NCBI RefSeq assembly: GCF_029851875.1
Contig: NZ_JARKVC010000016.1
Location: 1 to 32,603, forward strand
DNA: 32,603 nucleotides
DNA from: Actinomyces sp.
Lineage (GTDB): Bacteria; Actinomycetota; Actinomycetes; Actinomycetales; Actinomycetaceae
Direction: 5' to 3'
Shown: one piece after another, positions 22,318-30,842 of the stretch
How positions within the stretch are numbered: the stretch's first letter is position 1
Layout: each line of letters opens with the position of its first letter
Notes under the pieces: generated by a model
Databases searched by the model: none
The model's input: the letters and a program-made list of their open reading frames with translations, nothing else
Told to the model about the DNA's origin: nothing
Position numbers and translations under genes: made by a program

Positions 22318-23961
22318 CTAGTCGCGCGAGGCCAGGACCTTGCGGTAGCGCGCTGCGCTGCCCACCGGCCAGGTGAGGACCTCGCTGTCGCCCTCGACCT
22401 CGACCAGTCGGGCGCCGTTGTCGAGCACCCAGTCAGCGAGCACCAGGGTCTCCTCCACGCTCGTGTCCTGCCCGACCCGTGCCGGCTGGCGGACCACCTG
22501 GGCGGTGGCGCGCAGCGAGGCGACCACAGGCCGCGGGTCGGCGCCCGGAGACGTCAGCGCGGACCCCGCCAGCCGTCCCCAGCGCACGCAGACCAGCTCC
22601 CAGCCACCGCCGCTGCGCCGCCTGGCCGCGATGAGGTGCGGGCAGGTCAGCAAGGGACGTACCTGGTCCGCCCGTCGTGCCGCCGCCAGCAGGCTGCGCA
22701 GGCGCGCGGTCCAGGTACCTGCCTCCTCGTAGCGCTCGGCCGCCGAGAGCCGGGCGACCTGCTCCAGCACCGGCACCGCGATGAGATCGACCTGGCCCGC
22801 CAGCGCCTGAAGGATCTCCTGGCTGCGCGCCGCCTGGTCCTGCCAGGCACGCAGCCCGAGCGCCGACTCCACAGCCCGCTGGGCCTGCGTGAGCGAGATG
22901 CGGGAGCTGAAGGGGCCTACGGCGCTGACCACCTCGCTCGTGGGCAGCACCGTGGTCCCGGCCAGGTGGGGGTGGGGGCCTCCTACCAGGTGGAGCCAGG
23001 GCTGGCGGCGCGGGGAGCGTGAGCGACGGTTGACCGGCGGGTCAAGCTCGGCGATGAGCCTGAGCTCACGCACGCGCGCCTCGACCTCGGTGGGTGTGGG
23101 GACCGCGCGCACCTGCACGGTGGTGTCGAGCATCTGGGCCACCCGCGTGCGCTTCTCGGCGGCGGTGAAGTAGGAGCGCACCCGCCGACGCAGGTCGACG
23201 GCGCTGCCTACGTAGAGCACCTGCCCGGATGCGGACAGGAACTGGTAGACCCCGGGGGTGGAGGGCAGGCCCTGGGCCAGGTGGCTCTTGGCCCGACGCC
23301 TGGCAGGCACCGGGTCCGTGGCTGTGGCCAGGTCCTCCAGGTGCGTCACCCCCAGGGGAGCGAGCGCCTCCAGCGCGCCGTGGAGGACGTCGACGGTGGC
23401 ACGGGCGTCATCCAGCGCGCGGTGCGTGGGCCTGGTGGGGGACCCGACGAAGGAGGCCAGCGTGGCCAGGCGGTGGTTGGGAACCTCGCTGCGTGTCCAC
23501 GCCCGCCGGGACAGGGCGAGGGTGTCCAGGACGCGGGGCTCGTGCCAGTCCACGTCGAGGGCGCGCGCCGCCCCGCGCAGGTGGCCGACGTCGAAGCGGG
23601 CGTTGTGCGCCACCAGCACGGTCTCCTCCTCCCACAGCCGTGCCCACTGCAGGAACTCCTCCAGGGCCTGGCGCACGGGCGGGGCGCCGGCCACCATGGC
23701 GTTGGTGATCCCGGTGAGCACGGTGATCTGGGCGGGGACGGCTCGTCCGGGGTTGACCAGGGTGGACAGCTCGTCCTCGACCTGCCCGCCGCGCACGCGC
23801 AGGGCGCCGATCTCGGTCAGGGCGTCGGGGCCCGGCCCGGCTCCGGTGGTCTCCAGGTCGACCACGACGAAGGTCACCTCGTGCAGGGGTGTGCCCATGG
23901 TCTCGAAGGAGGCCTGGGTGGCGCCGGCGGACGCGGAGGACGGAATCTCGGAGGCGGCCAC
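22318..23961 (-). CDS. DEDDh exonuclease / GIY-YIG nuclease fusion
   Basis: Two-nuclease protein, 547 residues, an actinobacterial conserved family (compare M. tuberculosis Rv2191, from memory). The N-terminal DnaQ-like 3'-5' exonuclease (about 28-200) has Asp35/Glu37 in VVVDLETTG, Asp124 in AHNARFD, and His180/Asp185 in HRALDDARAT. A GIY-YIG endonuclease domain (about 232-315, UvrC/Cho-like) has TPGVYQFL and LYVGSAVDLRRRVRSYF. The C-terminal 200 residues resemble the later part of UvrC or Cho. It probably works in DNA repair, nicking a lesion and trimming the end. GTG 23961 lies 6 bases after TAGCCT. It is convergent with the receiver gene, 8 bases apart. Confidence 0.92.
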   Translation of the reverse strand: MAASEIPSSASAGATQASFETMGTPLHEVTFVVVDLETTGAGPGPDALTEIGALRVRGGQVEDELSTLVNPGRAVPAQITVLTGITNAMVAGAPPVRQALEEFLQWARLWEEETVLVAHNARFDVGHLRGAARALDVDWHEPRVLDTLALSRRAWTRSEVPNHRLATLASFVGSPTRPTHRALDDARATVDVLHGALEALAPLGVTHLEDLATATDPVPARRRAKSHLAQGLPSTPGVYQFLSASGQVLYVGSAVDLRRRVRSYFTAAEKRTRVAQMLDTTVQVRAVPTPTEVEARVRELRLIAELDPPVNRRSRSPRRQPWLHLVGGPHPHLAGTTVLPTSEVVSAVGPFSSRISLTQAQRAVESALGLRAWQDQAARSQEILQALAGQVDLIAVPVLEQVARLSAAERYEEAGTWTARLRSLLAAARRADQVRPLLTCPHLIAARRRSGGGWELVCVRWGRLAGSALTSPGADPRPVVASLRATAQVVRQPARVGQDTSVEETLVLADWVLDNGARLVEVEGDSEVLTWPVGSAARYRKVLASRD

Positions 23962-23967
23962 GCTCTG

Positions 23968-23996
23968 AGGCTAGACTCGACCAGACGGCCGGTCCA
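23968..23996 (-). promoter_or_regulatory. Promoter of the exonuclease fusion gene, leaderless type
   Basis: TAGCCT (minus strand, 23968-23973) ends 6 bases before GTG 23961. TGGACC (23991-23996) lies 17 bases upstream and matches four of six -35 positions. Confidence 0.55.
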
Positions 23997-24039
23997 GGAC
24001 CGCGCTGTCTGAGCTGTCTGACCCAGTACAGGAGGTCCC

Positions 24040-24888
24040 GTGGGATACCGAGGCATCAAGGCGGCAGTCGGCCCGGCCATGGAGATTCTGTACCAGCCGT
24101 GGATCCGCGGCGAGGAGAACATCCCCGCCCAGGGCCCGGCGATCCTGGCCTCCAACCACCTGGCGGTCATCGACTCCTTCTTCCTGCCGCTGCTCATCGA
24201 CCGCGAGGTCGCCTTCATCGGCAAGTCCGACTACTTCACGGGCAAGGGCGTCAAGGGCTGGGCCGTGAAGAGCTTCATGACCGCCGTGGGCACCATCCCG
24301 GTGGACCGCTCGGGCGGGCAGGCCTCCCAGGCGGCGCTCCAGGCGGGGATCGACCGGCTGCGCGCCGGCGAGCTCTTCGGCATCTACCCCGAGGGCACCC
24401 GCAGCCCTGACGGCAGGCTGTACCGCGGCAAGACAGGGGTGGCGCGTGTGGCGCTGGCCACGGGCGCGCCAGTGGTCCCGGTAGCCATGATCGGCTCCAA
24501 CCTTGCCCAGCCCATCGGGCAGGCAGTGCCCTCGACCCGCCACCGGGTGGGCATCGTCATCGGTGAGCCGATGGACTTCACCCGCTACACCGGTCTGGAG
24601 AACGACCGCTTCGTGCTGCGCTCGATCACCGACGAGATCATGTACTGCCTCATGGCGCTGTCCGGCCAGGAGTACGTGGACCTGTACGCCGCTGACGTGA
24701 AGAAGGCCATGGACGCCGAGCACGCCAGCGCCGAGCAGGTCGTGGAGCAGATGCTGGCCGAGCAGGCGCAGCGGCGCCCGGCCGCGGCCCCGGTGGCGGC
24801 CCCCGGCGGCCGCCCCGCTCCTGAGCTCGTGGTCCCCGAGCCTCCCCAGGAGCCGACGGCGCAGCCGGGTCCTTCGTCCGAGGAGTAG
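24040..24888 (+). CDS. plsC: 1-acyl-sn-glycerol-3-phosphate acyltransferase (PlsC family)
   Basis: Membrane-associated acyltransferase, 282 residues, adding the second acyl chain of phosphatidic acid or a related lipid. Motif I NHLAVIDSF (His40, Asp45) is the catalytic HX4D. FIGKSDYF is motif II-like, YPEGTRSPDG (about 117-125) is motif III, and VVPVAMIG is motif IV. The last 50 residues are a Pro/Ala-rich disordered tail. GTG 24040 has a perfect AGGAGGT. It is a neighbour of aroG, kinase and polyprenyl synthase genes, as in mycobacteria. The acyl acceptor is inferred from the family. Confidence 0.91.
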   Translation: MGYRGIKAAVGPAMEILYQPWIRGEENIPAQGPAILASNHLAVIDSFFLPLLIDREVAFIGKSDYFTGKGVKGWAVKSFMTAVGTIPVDRSGGQASQAALQAGIDRLRAGELFGIYPEGTRSPDGRLYRGKTGVARVALATGAPVVPVAMIGSNLAQPIGQAVPSTRHRVGIVIGEPMDFTRYTGLENDRFVLRSITDEIMYCLMALSGQEYVDLYAADVKKAMDAEHASAEQVVEQMLAEQAQRRPAAAPVAAPGGRPAPELVVPEPPQEPTAQPGPSSEE

Positions 24889-24905
24889 GTGGCGCGGGGG
24901 CCGCG

Positions 24906-24911
24906 TAGGAT
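24906..24911 (+). promoter_or_regulatory. Candidate -10 box for the phosphofructokinase gene
   Basis: TAGGAT lies 86 bases before ATG 24998, implying an untranslated leader of about 80 bases that contains the palindrome GGCACGTGCC. The -35 is not clear. Confidence 0.35.
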
Positions 24912-24997
24912 GGGGCCGGTGCGGCCTGGTCCGCGCCCTGCCGTCCCGTGGCACGTGCCCGGGGCGGGTCACCGTCACCTCATCCGAAAGGTTCTCG

Positions 24998-26227
24998 ATG
25001 TCGATCCGTCGCGTCGCCCTGCTCACCGCGGGCGGTTTCGCCCCCTGCCTGTCCGCCGCTGTCGGCGACCTTATCGAGCGCTACACCGAGGTCGCTCCTG
25101 AGGTCGAGATCATCGCCTACCAGTACGGCTACCACGGTCTGCTCACCGGCAGCTACATCGTCATCGACGAGGAGGGCCGCAAGAACGCCGGCATCCTGCG
25201 CGAGTTCGGCGGCTCGCCGATCGGTAACTCGCGCGTGAAGCTCACCAACGCCAAGAACCTGGTCGAGCGCGGCCTGGTGGCTGAGGGCGTCAACCCCCTG
25301 GAGTTTGCCGCCGAGCAGCTGCGCAAGGACGGCGTCGACGTCCTGCACACCATCGGTGGGGACGACACCAACACCACCGCCGCCGACCTGGCCGCCTACC
25401 TGGCCGAGCACGACTACGAGCTCACCGTCGTGGGCCTGCCCAAGACCATCGACAACGACATCATCCCGATCCGTCAGTCGCTGGGTGCCTGGTCCGCCGC
25501 CGAGGAGGGCGCCGGCTTCGCCTTCAACGTCATCGGTGAGCACCGTTCCAACCCCCGCATGCTCATCATCCACGAGTGCATGGGCCGTAACTGCGGCTAC
25601 CTCACGGCTGAGACCGCCAAGCGCTACCACGAGCTGCTGGGCACCAAGAAGTGGGCTCCTTCGCTGGGCCTGACCCGTGAGCGCTGGGACGTCCACGCCG
25701 TCTTCGTCCCCGAGATGAAGATCGACATCGAGGCCGAGGCTGCGCGTCTGAAGACCATCATGGACGAGCAGGGCAACGTCAACATCTTCCTGTCCGAGGG
25801 CGCTGGCGTGCCCGAGATCATCGCGGAGATGGAGGCTCGCGGCGAGGAGGTCCAGCGTGACCCCTTCGGCCACGTCAAGCTCGACACCATCAACCCCGGC
25901 CAGTGGTTCGCCAAGCGCTTCGCCAGCCTCATCGGCGCCGAGAAGGTCATGGTGCAGAAGTCCGGCTACTACTCGCGTGCCACCAACGCCAACGCCGAGG
26001 ACCTGGACCTCATCAAGTCCATGTGCGACCTGGCTGTGGAGTGCGCCCTGCGCGGCGAGTCCGGCGTCATCGGCCAGGACGAGGAGAACGGTGACCGGCT
26101 GAGCGCGATCGCCTTCCCACGGATCGCCGGTGCCAAGCCCTTCGACATCACCCAGGGATGGTTCACCGGGCTCATGGCCGAGCTGGGCCAGAGCGTCGAG
26201 CCGGCCGAGGCCGCTCCCGAGCACTGA
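24998..26227 (+). CDS. pfp: Pyrophosphate-dependent 6-phosphofructokinase
   Basis: Phosphofructokinase-family enzyme, 409 residues, converting fructose-6-phosphate to fructose-1,6-bisphosphate. GGDDTNTTA (120-128) has Asp where ATP enzymes have GGDGS. PKTIDND (148-154) has Lys where ATP enzymes have PGTIDND. Both are the accepted marks of PPi as phosphate donor, making the step reversible. MGRNCGYLTAETA is also typical. The N-terminal loop is GGFAPCLSA rather than the usual GGxxPGxN. Length exceeds the 320 residues of ATP-PFK. ATG 24998 has GAAAGG upstream. PPi-PFK activity is known in Actinomyces glycolysis, which fits. Confidence 0.92.
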   Translation: MSIRRVALLTAGGFAPCLSAAVGDLIERYTEVAPEVEIIAYQYGYHGLLTGSYIVIDEEGRKNAGILREFGGSPIGNSRVKLTNAKNLVERGLVAEGVNPLEFAAEQLRKDGVDVLHTIGGDDTNTTAADLAAYLAEHDYELTVVGLPKTIDNDIIPIRQSLGAWSAAEEGAGFAFNVIGEHRSNPRMLIIHECMGRNCGYLTAETAKRYHELLGTKKWAPSLGLTRERWDVHAVFVPEMKIDIEAEAARLKTIMDEQGNVNIFLSEGAGVPEIIAEMEARGEEVQRDPFGHVKLDTINPGQWFAKRFASLIGAEKVMVQKSGYYSRATNANAEDLDLIKSMCDLAVECALRGESGVIGQDEENGDRLSAIAFPRIAGAKPFDITQGWFTGLMAELGQSVEPAEAAPEH

Positions 26228-26288
26228 GCTCGACGCGCGGCTCGACGGGCGTGAGGTGACGGGTCCCCAGGCTCTGCCTTCGCTCTTC

Positions 26289-26330
26289 CAGGCCCCTGCG
26301 TCCCGCTGGACGGCGGGAGGCAGGGGCCTG
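26289..26330 (+). terminator. Terminator after the phosphofructokinase gene
   Basis: An 18-bp stem with one mismatch: outer 11 bp CAGGCCCCTGC and complement, then TCCCGC/GCGGGA inside. It lies about 60 bases after the stop and just before the aroG promoter. Confidence 0.75.
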
Positions 26331-26344
26331 TCCTGTGGGGCACG

Positions 26345-26350
26345 TATGAT
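26345..26350 (+). promoter_or_regulatory. Leaderless-type -10 box of aroG
   Basis: TATGAT ends 7 bases before GTG 26358, which is followed directly by an in-frame ATG. The -35 position falls in the preceding hairpin. Confidence 0.6.
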
Positions 26351-26357
26351 GCCCCTC

Positions 26358-27701
26358 GTGATGAATGAGCTCGACGCACCCCGGACCGCAGCCAGCTGGC
26401 GAGAGCGCCCCGCCGCCCAGCAGCCGCCCTATCCGGACGCCGAGGCGCTGGCCGCCGCCGCCGCTGACCTGCGCAGCCGGCCGCCGCTCGTCTTCGCCGG
26501 TGAGGTGGACTCCCTGCGCGAGAAGATGGCCGACGCCAGCCGCGGTCACGCCTTCGTGCTCATGGGCGGTGACTGCGCCGAGTCCTTTCATGACAACACC
26601 GCCAACAACATCCGTCTCAAGCTGCAGACCATCCTCCAGATGGCGGCGGTGCTCACCTACGGCGCCTCGACCCCCGTCATCAAGATCGGTCGGATGGCCG
26701 GCCAGTACGCCAAGCCACGCAGCGCGGACACGGAGACCCGTGACGGGGTCACCCTGCCCTCCTACCGTGGTGACTGCGTCAACGACCACGCCTTCACCCC
26801 CGCCGCCCGCGTCCCGGACCCGCAGCGCATGGTCGAGGCCTACCTGCGCGCGGGCACGACCTTGAACCTCATCCGCTCCTTCACCATGGGTGGCTACGCC
26901 GACCTGCGTGAGGTCCACTCCTGGAACAGGGGCTTCACGGACAACCCGGCTTACAAGCGCTTTGAGTCCTTCGCCGAGGAGATCGACCGCGCCATGCGCT
27001 TCATGGAGGCCGCGGGCGTGGACTTCGAGGCCCTGCGCCAGGTCGACTTCTACGCCGCGCACGAGGCCCTGCTCCTGGAGTACGAGGACGCCATGATCCG
27101 TGAGGACTCGCGCTCGGGCCGTCTGTACGACACCTCGGCGCACCTGCTGTGGGTCGGCGAGCGTACCCGTGGGCCACGTGACGCCCACGTGGCGCTCCTG
27201 GAGGGCGTGCACAACCCCGTGGGCGTCAAGGTCGGCCCCGCCACCACGACGCAGGACCTGATCGATCTCATCGACCGCCTCAACCCGCAGGGCGATCCTG
27301 GGCGGCTGACCTTCATCACACGCATGGGCGCGGCCCGCGTCCGCGAGGTCCTGCCCGCTCTGGTCGAGGCGGTGCGCCGGGACGGACGGCCGGTGACCTG
27401 GGTGACTGACCCGATGCACGGCAACACGATCACCGCGGACAACGGCTACAAGACCCGTCGCTTCGACACGATCATGGATGAGCTGCGAGGCTTCTTCGAG
27501 GTCCACCGTGAGCTGGGGACGGTACCGGGGGGTATCCACGTCGAGCTCACCGGCGACGACGTCACCGAGGTCCTTGGCGGCGGGGAGCACATTGACGAGC
27601 GTCGCCTGGCTGAGCGCTACGAGACCCTCGTCGACCCGCGCCTGAACCACCAGCAGTCTCTGGAGATGGCCTTCGAGGTCGCGGAGATGCTGCGGCAGTG
27701 A
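26358..27701 (+). CDS. aroG: Class II 3-deoxy-7-phosphoheptulonate synthase
   Basis: First enzyme of the shikimate pathway, condensing phosphoenolpyruvate and erythrose-4-phosphate; 447 residues. It is the class II (plant/mycobacterial AroG) type. GGDCAESF holds the metal Cys73, GRMAGQYAKPRS (111-122) the phosphate-binding arginines, and WVTDPMHGNT the metal His. RVPDPQRMVEAY and VGVKVGP are also typical. The frame is open 228 bases further upstream, but that stretch covers the terminator; the TATGAT box and family N-terminus place the start at GTG 26358 or ATG 26361. It converges on the PASTA kinase gene with 10 bases between, the same aroG/pknL neighbourhood as in M. tuberculosis. Confidence 0.95.
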   Translation: MMNELDAPRTAASWRERPAAQQPPYPDAEALAAAAADLRSRPPLVFAGEVDSLREKMADASRGHAFVLMGGDCAESFHDNTANNIRLKLQTILQMAAVLTYGASTPVIKIGRMAGQYAKPRSADTETRDGVTLPSYRGDCVNDHAFTPAARVPDPQRMVEAYLRAGTTLNLIRSFTMGGYADLREVHSWNRGFTDNPAYKRFESFAEEIDRAMRFMEAAGVDFEALRQVDFYAAHEALLLEYEDAMIREDSRSGRLYDTSAHLLWVGERTRGPRDAHVALLEGVHNPVGVKVGPATTTQDLIDLIDRLNPQGDPGRLTFITRMGAARVREVLPALVEAVRRDGRPVTWVTDPMHGNTITADNGYKTRRFDTIMDELRGFFEVHRELGTVPGGIHVELTGDDVTEVLGGGEHIDERRLAERYETLVDPRLNHQQSLEMAFEVAEMLRQ

Positions 27702-27711
27702 GCCAGGGCAG

Positions 27712-29616
27712 TCAGACCACGTAGAGCGTGACCGTGGATCCCTTGCGCACGCTCGTCCCCGCGGCCGGGTCGGTGGAGCGGGCGGTCGCGAAGAACCCGC
27801 CCAGGATCCGGTTGACGCTCACCACGAGGCCTGCGGCCTCAAGCGCGGCCTTGGCCTCAGCCTCGCTCTTGGAGACGACCTCGGGGACCGTGACCATCTC
27901 AGGTCCCTTGGAGACGACGACGCTGACGGAGTCTCCGTAGAAGTAGCCCTTGGCCCCGGCGGCAGGGTCGGAGGAGACGACCAGGCCCGCCGCGACGTCG
28001 TCGGAGAACTCCTCTGAGGAGCCAGACAGCGTCAGGCCCGCCTGCTCGATGGCGGCCGTCGCCTCCTCAAGGCTCTTGCCGGTCACGTCAGGCACCGTGG
28101 CGGGGCGACGCCCCTTGGACACGACCATCGCCACGGCCGAGGAGTGGTTGACCATCTCGCCCGCAGCCGGGACGGAGGAGATGATGTCGCCGGCTGCGAC
28201 GTCGTCGGAGAAGTCCTGCGTCACTGCCCCCACGCTCAGCCCGGCCTCCTCAACGGCCTTCTCAGCCTCCGCCTGGGGCCTGCCGACGACGTCGGGAACC
28301 TCCTTCTGCTCCACCCCGCGTGAGATGACGGCGCTCACCGCGGTCCCCACGCGCACCGAGCTGCCGGGGGCGGGGGCGGCGGAGATGATGCTTCCGGCCG
28401 GCACGGTGTCGGAGTAGTCGCGGCCGGGCGAGCCCCACTCCAGCTCGGCGCCCACGAGCGCCTCACGGGCCTGCTCCTCGCTCAGCCCCACGATGTCAGG
28501 GACAGTGACCCGCCGGCCCGGGCCCAGGGCGAAGTACCAGGCACCTGTGCCACCGCCGGCCAGGAGCACCAGGGCAGCGGCGCCGAGCACGGCACGGCGT
28601 CGCGTGCGGCGAGCGCCAGCCACCAGGGCGGTCTCCTGCGACTGGGCCACGGCCGCCTCACGCGCGAGCGCACGGGTGGCCTCGCCGCCGATGGAGCCGA
28701 CGGGCAGGGAGACGGTGCGGGTTCCTGCGTCGCTGCGGCCTGCGCCGTCGTCACCGCGCCGCGTCGCCAGCTCCTCCTCGGACAGGGAGTCCAGGACCTC
28801 TCGCAGCGCTGACAGGGCGGCGTCGGCGTCTGCCAGGCGTGAGGAGCTCTCACGCCTGGTCATGGCGGCCGTGAGCCCGTCCACGCTCGGTGCCAGGCCA
28901 GGGACGAGGAGCGAGGGGGCTGGCACGTCCTCGTGGACGGTGCGATAGGCCACCTGGATGGGGGAGTCGGCGGTGAAGGGCTGGACCCCGGTGAGCAGCT
29001 CGTAGAGGACGACGCCCACGGAGAAGACGTCAGCCCGCGGCGTGGCCACGCCCTCGGTGATGAGCTCAGGAGCCAGGTAGGCGACCGTGCCCAGGATGTT
29101 GCCGGTGGTCGTCTGGGTCGCCTCGGTGATCGCGCGGGCCAGGCCGAAGTCAGCGACCTTGGCGACCGATCCGTCAGCGGGCAGCAGCACGTTCTCCGGC
29201 TTGACGTCACGGTGGATGAGCCCGGCGCGGTGAGCGGCTCCCAGGGGACGCAGGACCTGGGCCGTGATCTCCAGGGCCCTCTTGACGCTGACGGGACCCG
29301 AGGAGAGCAGGACGCGCAGGTTCGAGCCCTCGACGAGCTCCATGACCAGGTAGGCCAGGCCGTCGACGGTGCCCTGGTCGTAGACGGCGACGACGCCAGG
29401 GTTGGACAGGCGCGCGGCTGCCCGTGCCTCGCGGCGGAAACGGGCGACGAAGTCAGGGGAGTCAGCCAGGTGGGCGTGCATCACCTTCAGCGCGACGCGG
29501 CGCTCCAGGCGCCGGTCACGGGCGACGTAGACGGTGGCCATCCCTCCACGTGCGACGCGGTCGACGATCTCGTAGCGAGAGTCGACCAGGCGACCGATGA
29601 GGGGATCTGTGACCAC
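27712..29616 (-). CDS. pknL: PASTA-domain Ser/Thr protein kinase (PknL-like position)
   Basis: Transmembrane eukaryotic-type kinase, 634 residues. The kinase domain (about 13-275) has the glycine loop VARGGMATVY, Lys44, HRDVKPEN (135-142), DFG 156-158, a Thr-rich activation loop (TQTTTGNILGTVAY), and APE 182-184, so it should be active. A juxtamembrane linker leads to one membrane helix (about 343-364). Four extracellular PASTA domains follow (about 370-434, 439-502, 507-571, 576-634), which bind peptidoglycan fragments or lipid II. By architecture it resembles PknB, but its neighbours match mycobacterial pknL, whose product lacks PASTA domains. GTG 29616 lies 6 bases after TAGACT. Confidence 0.95.
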   Translation of the reverse strand: MVTDPLIGRLVDSRYEIVDRVARGGMATVYVARDRRLERRVALKVMHAHLADSPDFVARFRREARAAARLSNPGVVAVYDQGTVDGLAYLVMELVEGSNLRVLLSSGPVSVKRALEITAQVLRPLGAAHRAGLIHRDVKPENVLLPADGSVAKVADFGLARAITEATQTTTGNILGTVAYLAPELITEGVATPRADVFSVGVVLYELLTGVQPFTADSPIQVAYRTVHEDVPAPSLLVPGLAPSVDGLTAAMTRRESSSRLADADAALSALREVLDSLSEEELATRRGDDGAGRSDAGTRTVSLPVGSIGGEATRALAREAAVAQSQETALVAGARRTRRRAVLGAAALVLLAGGGTGAWYFALGPGRRVTVPDIVGLSEEQAREALVGAELEWGSPGRDYSDTVPAGSIISAAPAPGSSVRVGTAVSAVISRGVEQKEVPDVVGRPQAEAEKAVEEAGLSVGAVTQDFSDDVAAGDIISSVPAAGEMVNHSSAVAMVVSKGRRPATVPDVTGKSLEEATAAIEQAGLTLSGSSEEFSDDVAAGLVVSSDPAAGAKGYFYGDSVSVVVSKGPEMVTVPEVVSKSEAEAKAALEAAGLVVSVNRILGGFFATARSTDPAAGTSVRKGSTVTLYVV

Positions 29617-29622
29617 GCGGCG

Positions 29623-29628
29623 AGTCTA
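29623..29628 (-). promoter_or_regulatory. Leaderless-type -10 box of the PASTA kinase gene
   Basis: On the minus strand TAGACT ends 6 bases before GTG 29616. It lies in the 66-base gap after the polyprenyl synthase gene, so the kinase has its own promoter. Confidence 0.55.
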
Positions 29629-29682
29629 CGATGCCCGGGGGCGATCGGCCTGAAGCGACGCGGACAGCGCGACGCGGGCGCC

Positions 29683-30834
29683 TCAGGCCTGGCGCGTGCC
29701 CAGGGCCTGGGCCACCTGCGTCAGGGCCTGGCGGCTGGGCTCAGGGAGCTCGGTGTCGGGGACCTGGGCCAGGGCCGCGTGGGCCGCCTCCAGGTGCGCC
29801 GCGATCTCCTCCTCGTGGGCCTGGACCGCTCCGCACTGGCGCATGAGCTCGCAGGCCTGGTCAATGGCCTGCCGGGGGGCCTCGCGGTTGGCCAGGACCG
29901 AGCGCAGCAGCTCACGTCCCTCCTGGTCGGTGCGCTGCCAGGTCAGGGCGAGCAGGACCGTGCGCTTGCCCTCACGCAGGTCGTCGCCCACCGGCTTGCC
30001 GGTCACCTGCGGGTCACCGAGGACGCCGAGAAGGTCGTCACGCAGCTGGAAGGCGATCCCGACCTCCTGGCCGAAGGCCGCCAGCCGGTCGGCCAGGGCA
30101 GAGCCAGGGCGGACCCCGGCCAGCACGGCCCCGATGAGCAGGGGGTACATGACCGAGTACCTCGCCGACTTGCGGCGGACGACGCCCAGGGCGTTGCGGT
30201 GCATGGCCTGGGCGGCCTGGGCGGGGTCCTCCTCGGCAGGCGCCAGCGGCAGGACCTCGCTGCGCAGGTCCAGGTACTGCCCGACGGCGACCTCGCTGGT
30301 CATCTGGTCAAGGGCCTGACGCGCAGCCTGGGCGGCAGCAGGGCTCACGCTCGGGTCGGCGACCGCGTTGCCCATCTCCTCCCCGCAGGCGGACAGCAGC
30401 AGGTCCCCGAGCAGGATGGCGCCGGAGGTGCCGAAGGCCAGCGGGTCGGTGAGCCAGCCGTGGTCGCGGTGCACCTGTGCCAGACGGCGGTGGGCCGTCA
30501 TCTCGCCGCGACGGGTCAGGGCGGCGTCGATGACGTCGTCGTGCACGAGGGCACTGGCCTGGTAGAGCTCCAGCGCGGCGCCGGTGGAGGCGACCAGAGG
30601 GCCGGACAGCAGCGCGGTGCGCGCCTGGCCGCGGGTGTACAGCGCGATCCCGAGCCCGGCCAGGAGGGCGCGCACACGCTTGCCCCCGTTGAGAAGGACC
30701 TCGGCGGCCCCGAGAAGCTCGGTCCTCGCCTCACCCAGGTCCTCGAAGCGGGCTCGGCGCTCGTCCAGGACCTGGTGCAGCCGGGCGTCGACGCCGGCGC
30801 GGACCAGACGGGTCGTGTCAGACAGGTCGCTCAT
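29683..30834 (-). CDS. idsA: Polyprenyl (geranylgeranyl) diphosphate synthase
   Basis: Trans-prenyltransferase, 383 residues, that extends isoprenyl diphosphates with isopentenyl diphosphate. The first aspartate-rich motif is DDVID at 99-103 in LVHDDVIDAALTRRG. The second is DDLLGVLGD (266-274), a DDxxGxxGD form common in actinobacterial short-chain synthases. GGKRVRALL and GQYLDLRSE are also typical. Product length (C15, C20 or longer) cannot be read safely. The mycobacterial neighbour at this place is idsA2, hence the symbol. ATG 30834 lies 8 bases after TAGCGT and no Shine-Dalgarno is present. It diverges from rpoD. Confidence 0.92.
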   Translation of the reverse strand: MSDLSDTTRLVRAGVDARLHQVLDERRARFEDLGEARTELLGAAEVLLNGGKRVRALLAGLGIALYTRGQARTALLSGPLVASTGAALELYQASALVHDDVIDAALTRRGEMTAHRRLAQVHRDHGWLTDPLAFGTSGAILLGDLLLSACGEEMGNAVADPSVSPAAAQAARQALDQMTSEVAVGQYLDLRSEVLPLAPAEEDPAQAAQAMHRNALGVVRRKSARYSVMYPLLIGAVLAGVRPGSALADRLAAFGQEVGIAFQLRDDLLGVLGDPQVTGKPVGDDLREGKRTVLLALTWQRTDQEGRELLRSVLANREAPRQAIDQACELMRQCGAVQAHEEEIAAHLEAAHAALAQVPDTELPEPSRQALTQVAQALGTRQA

Positions 30835-30842
30835 GGGAATAA

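Noticed and set aside
26130..26357. Upstream extension of the aroG reading frame
   Set aside because: The extra 76 codons cover the pfk tail, a terminator hairpin and the TATGAT box, and do not look like the family N-terminus.
27715..28500. Repeated segments suggesting a duplication or recombination site
   Set aside because: They correspond to four ordinary PASTA domains in the kinase, diverged at the DNA level.
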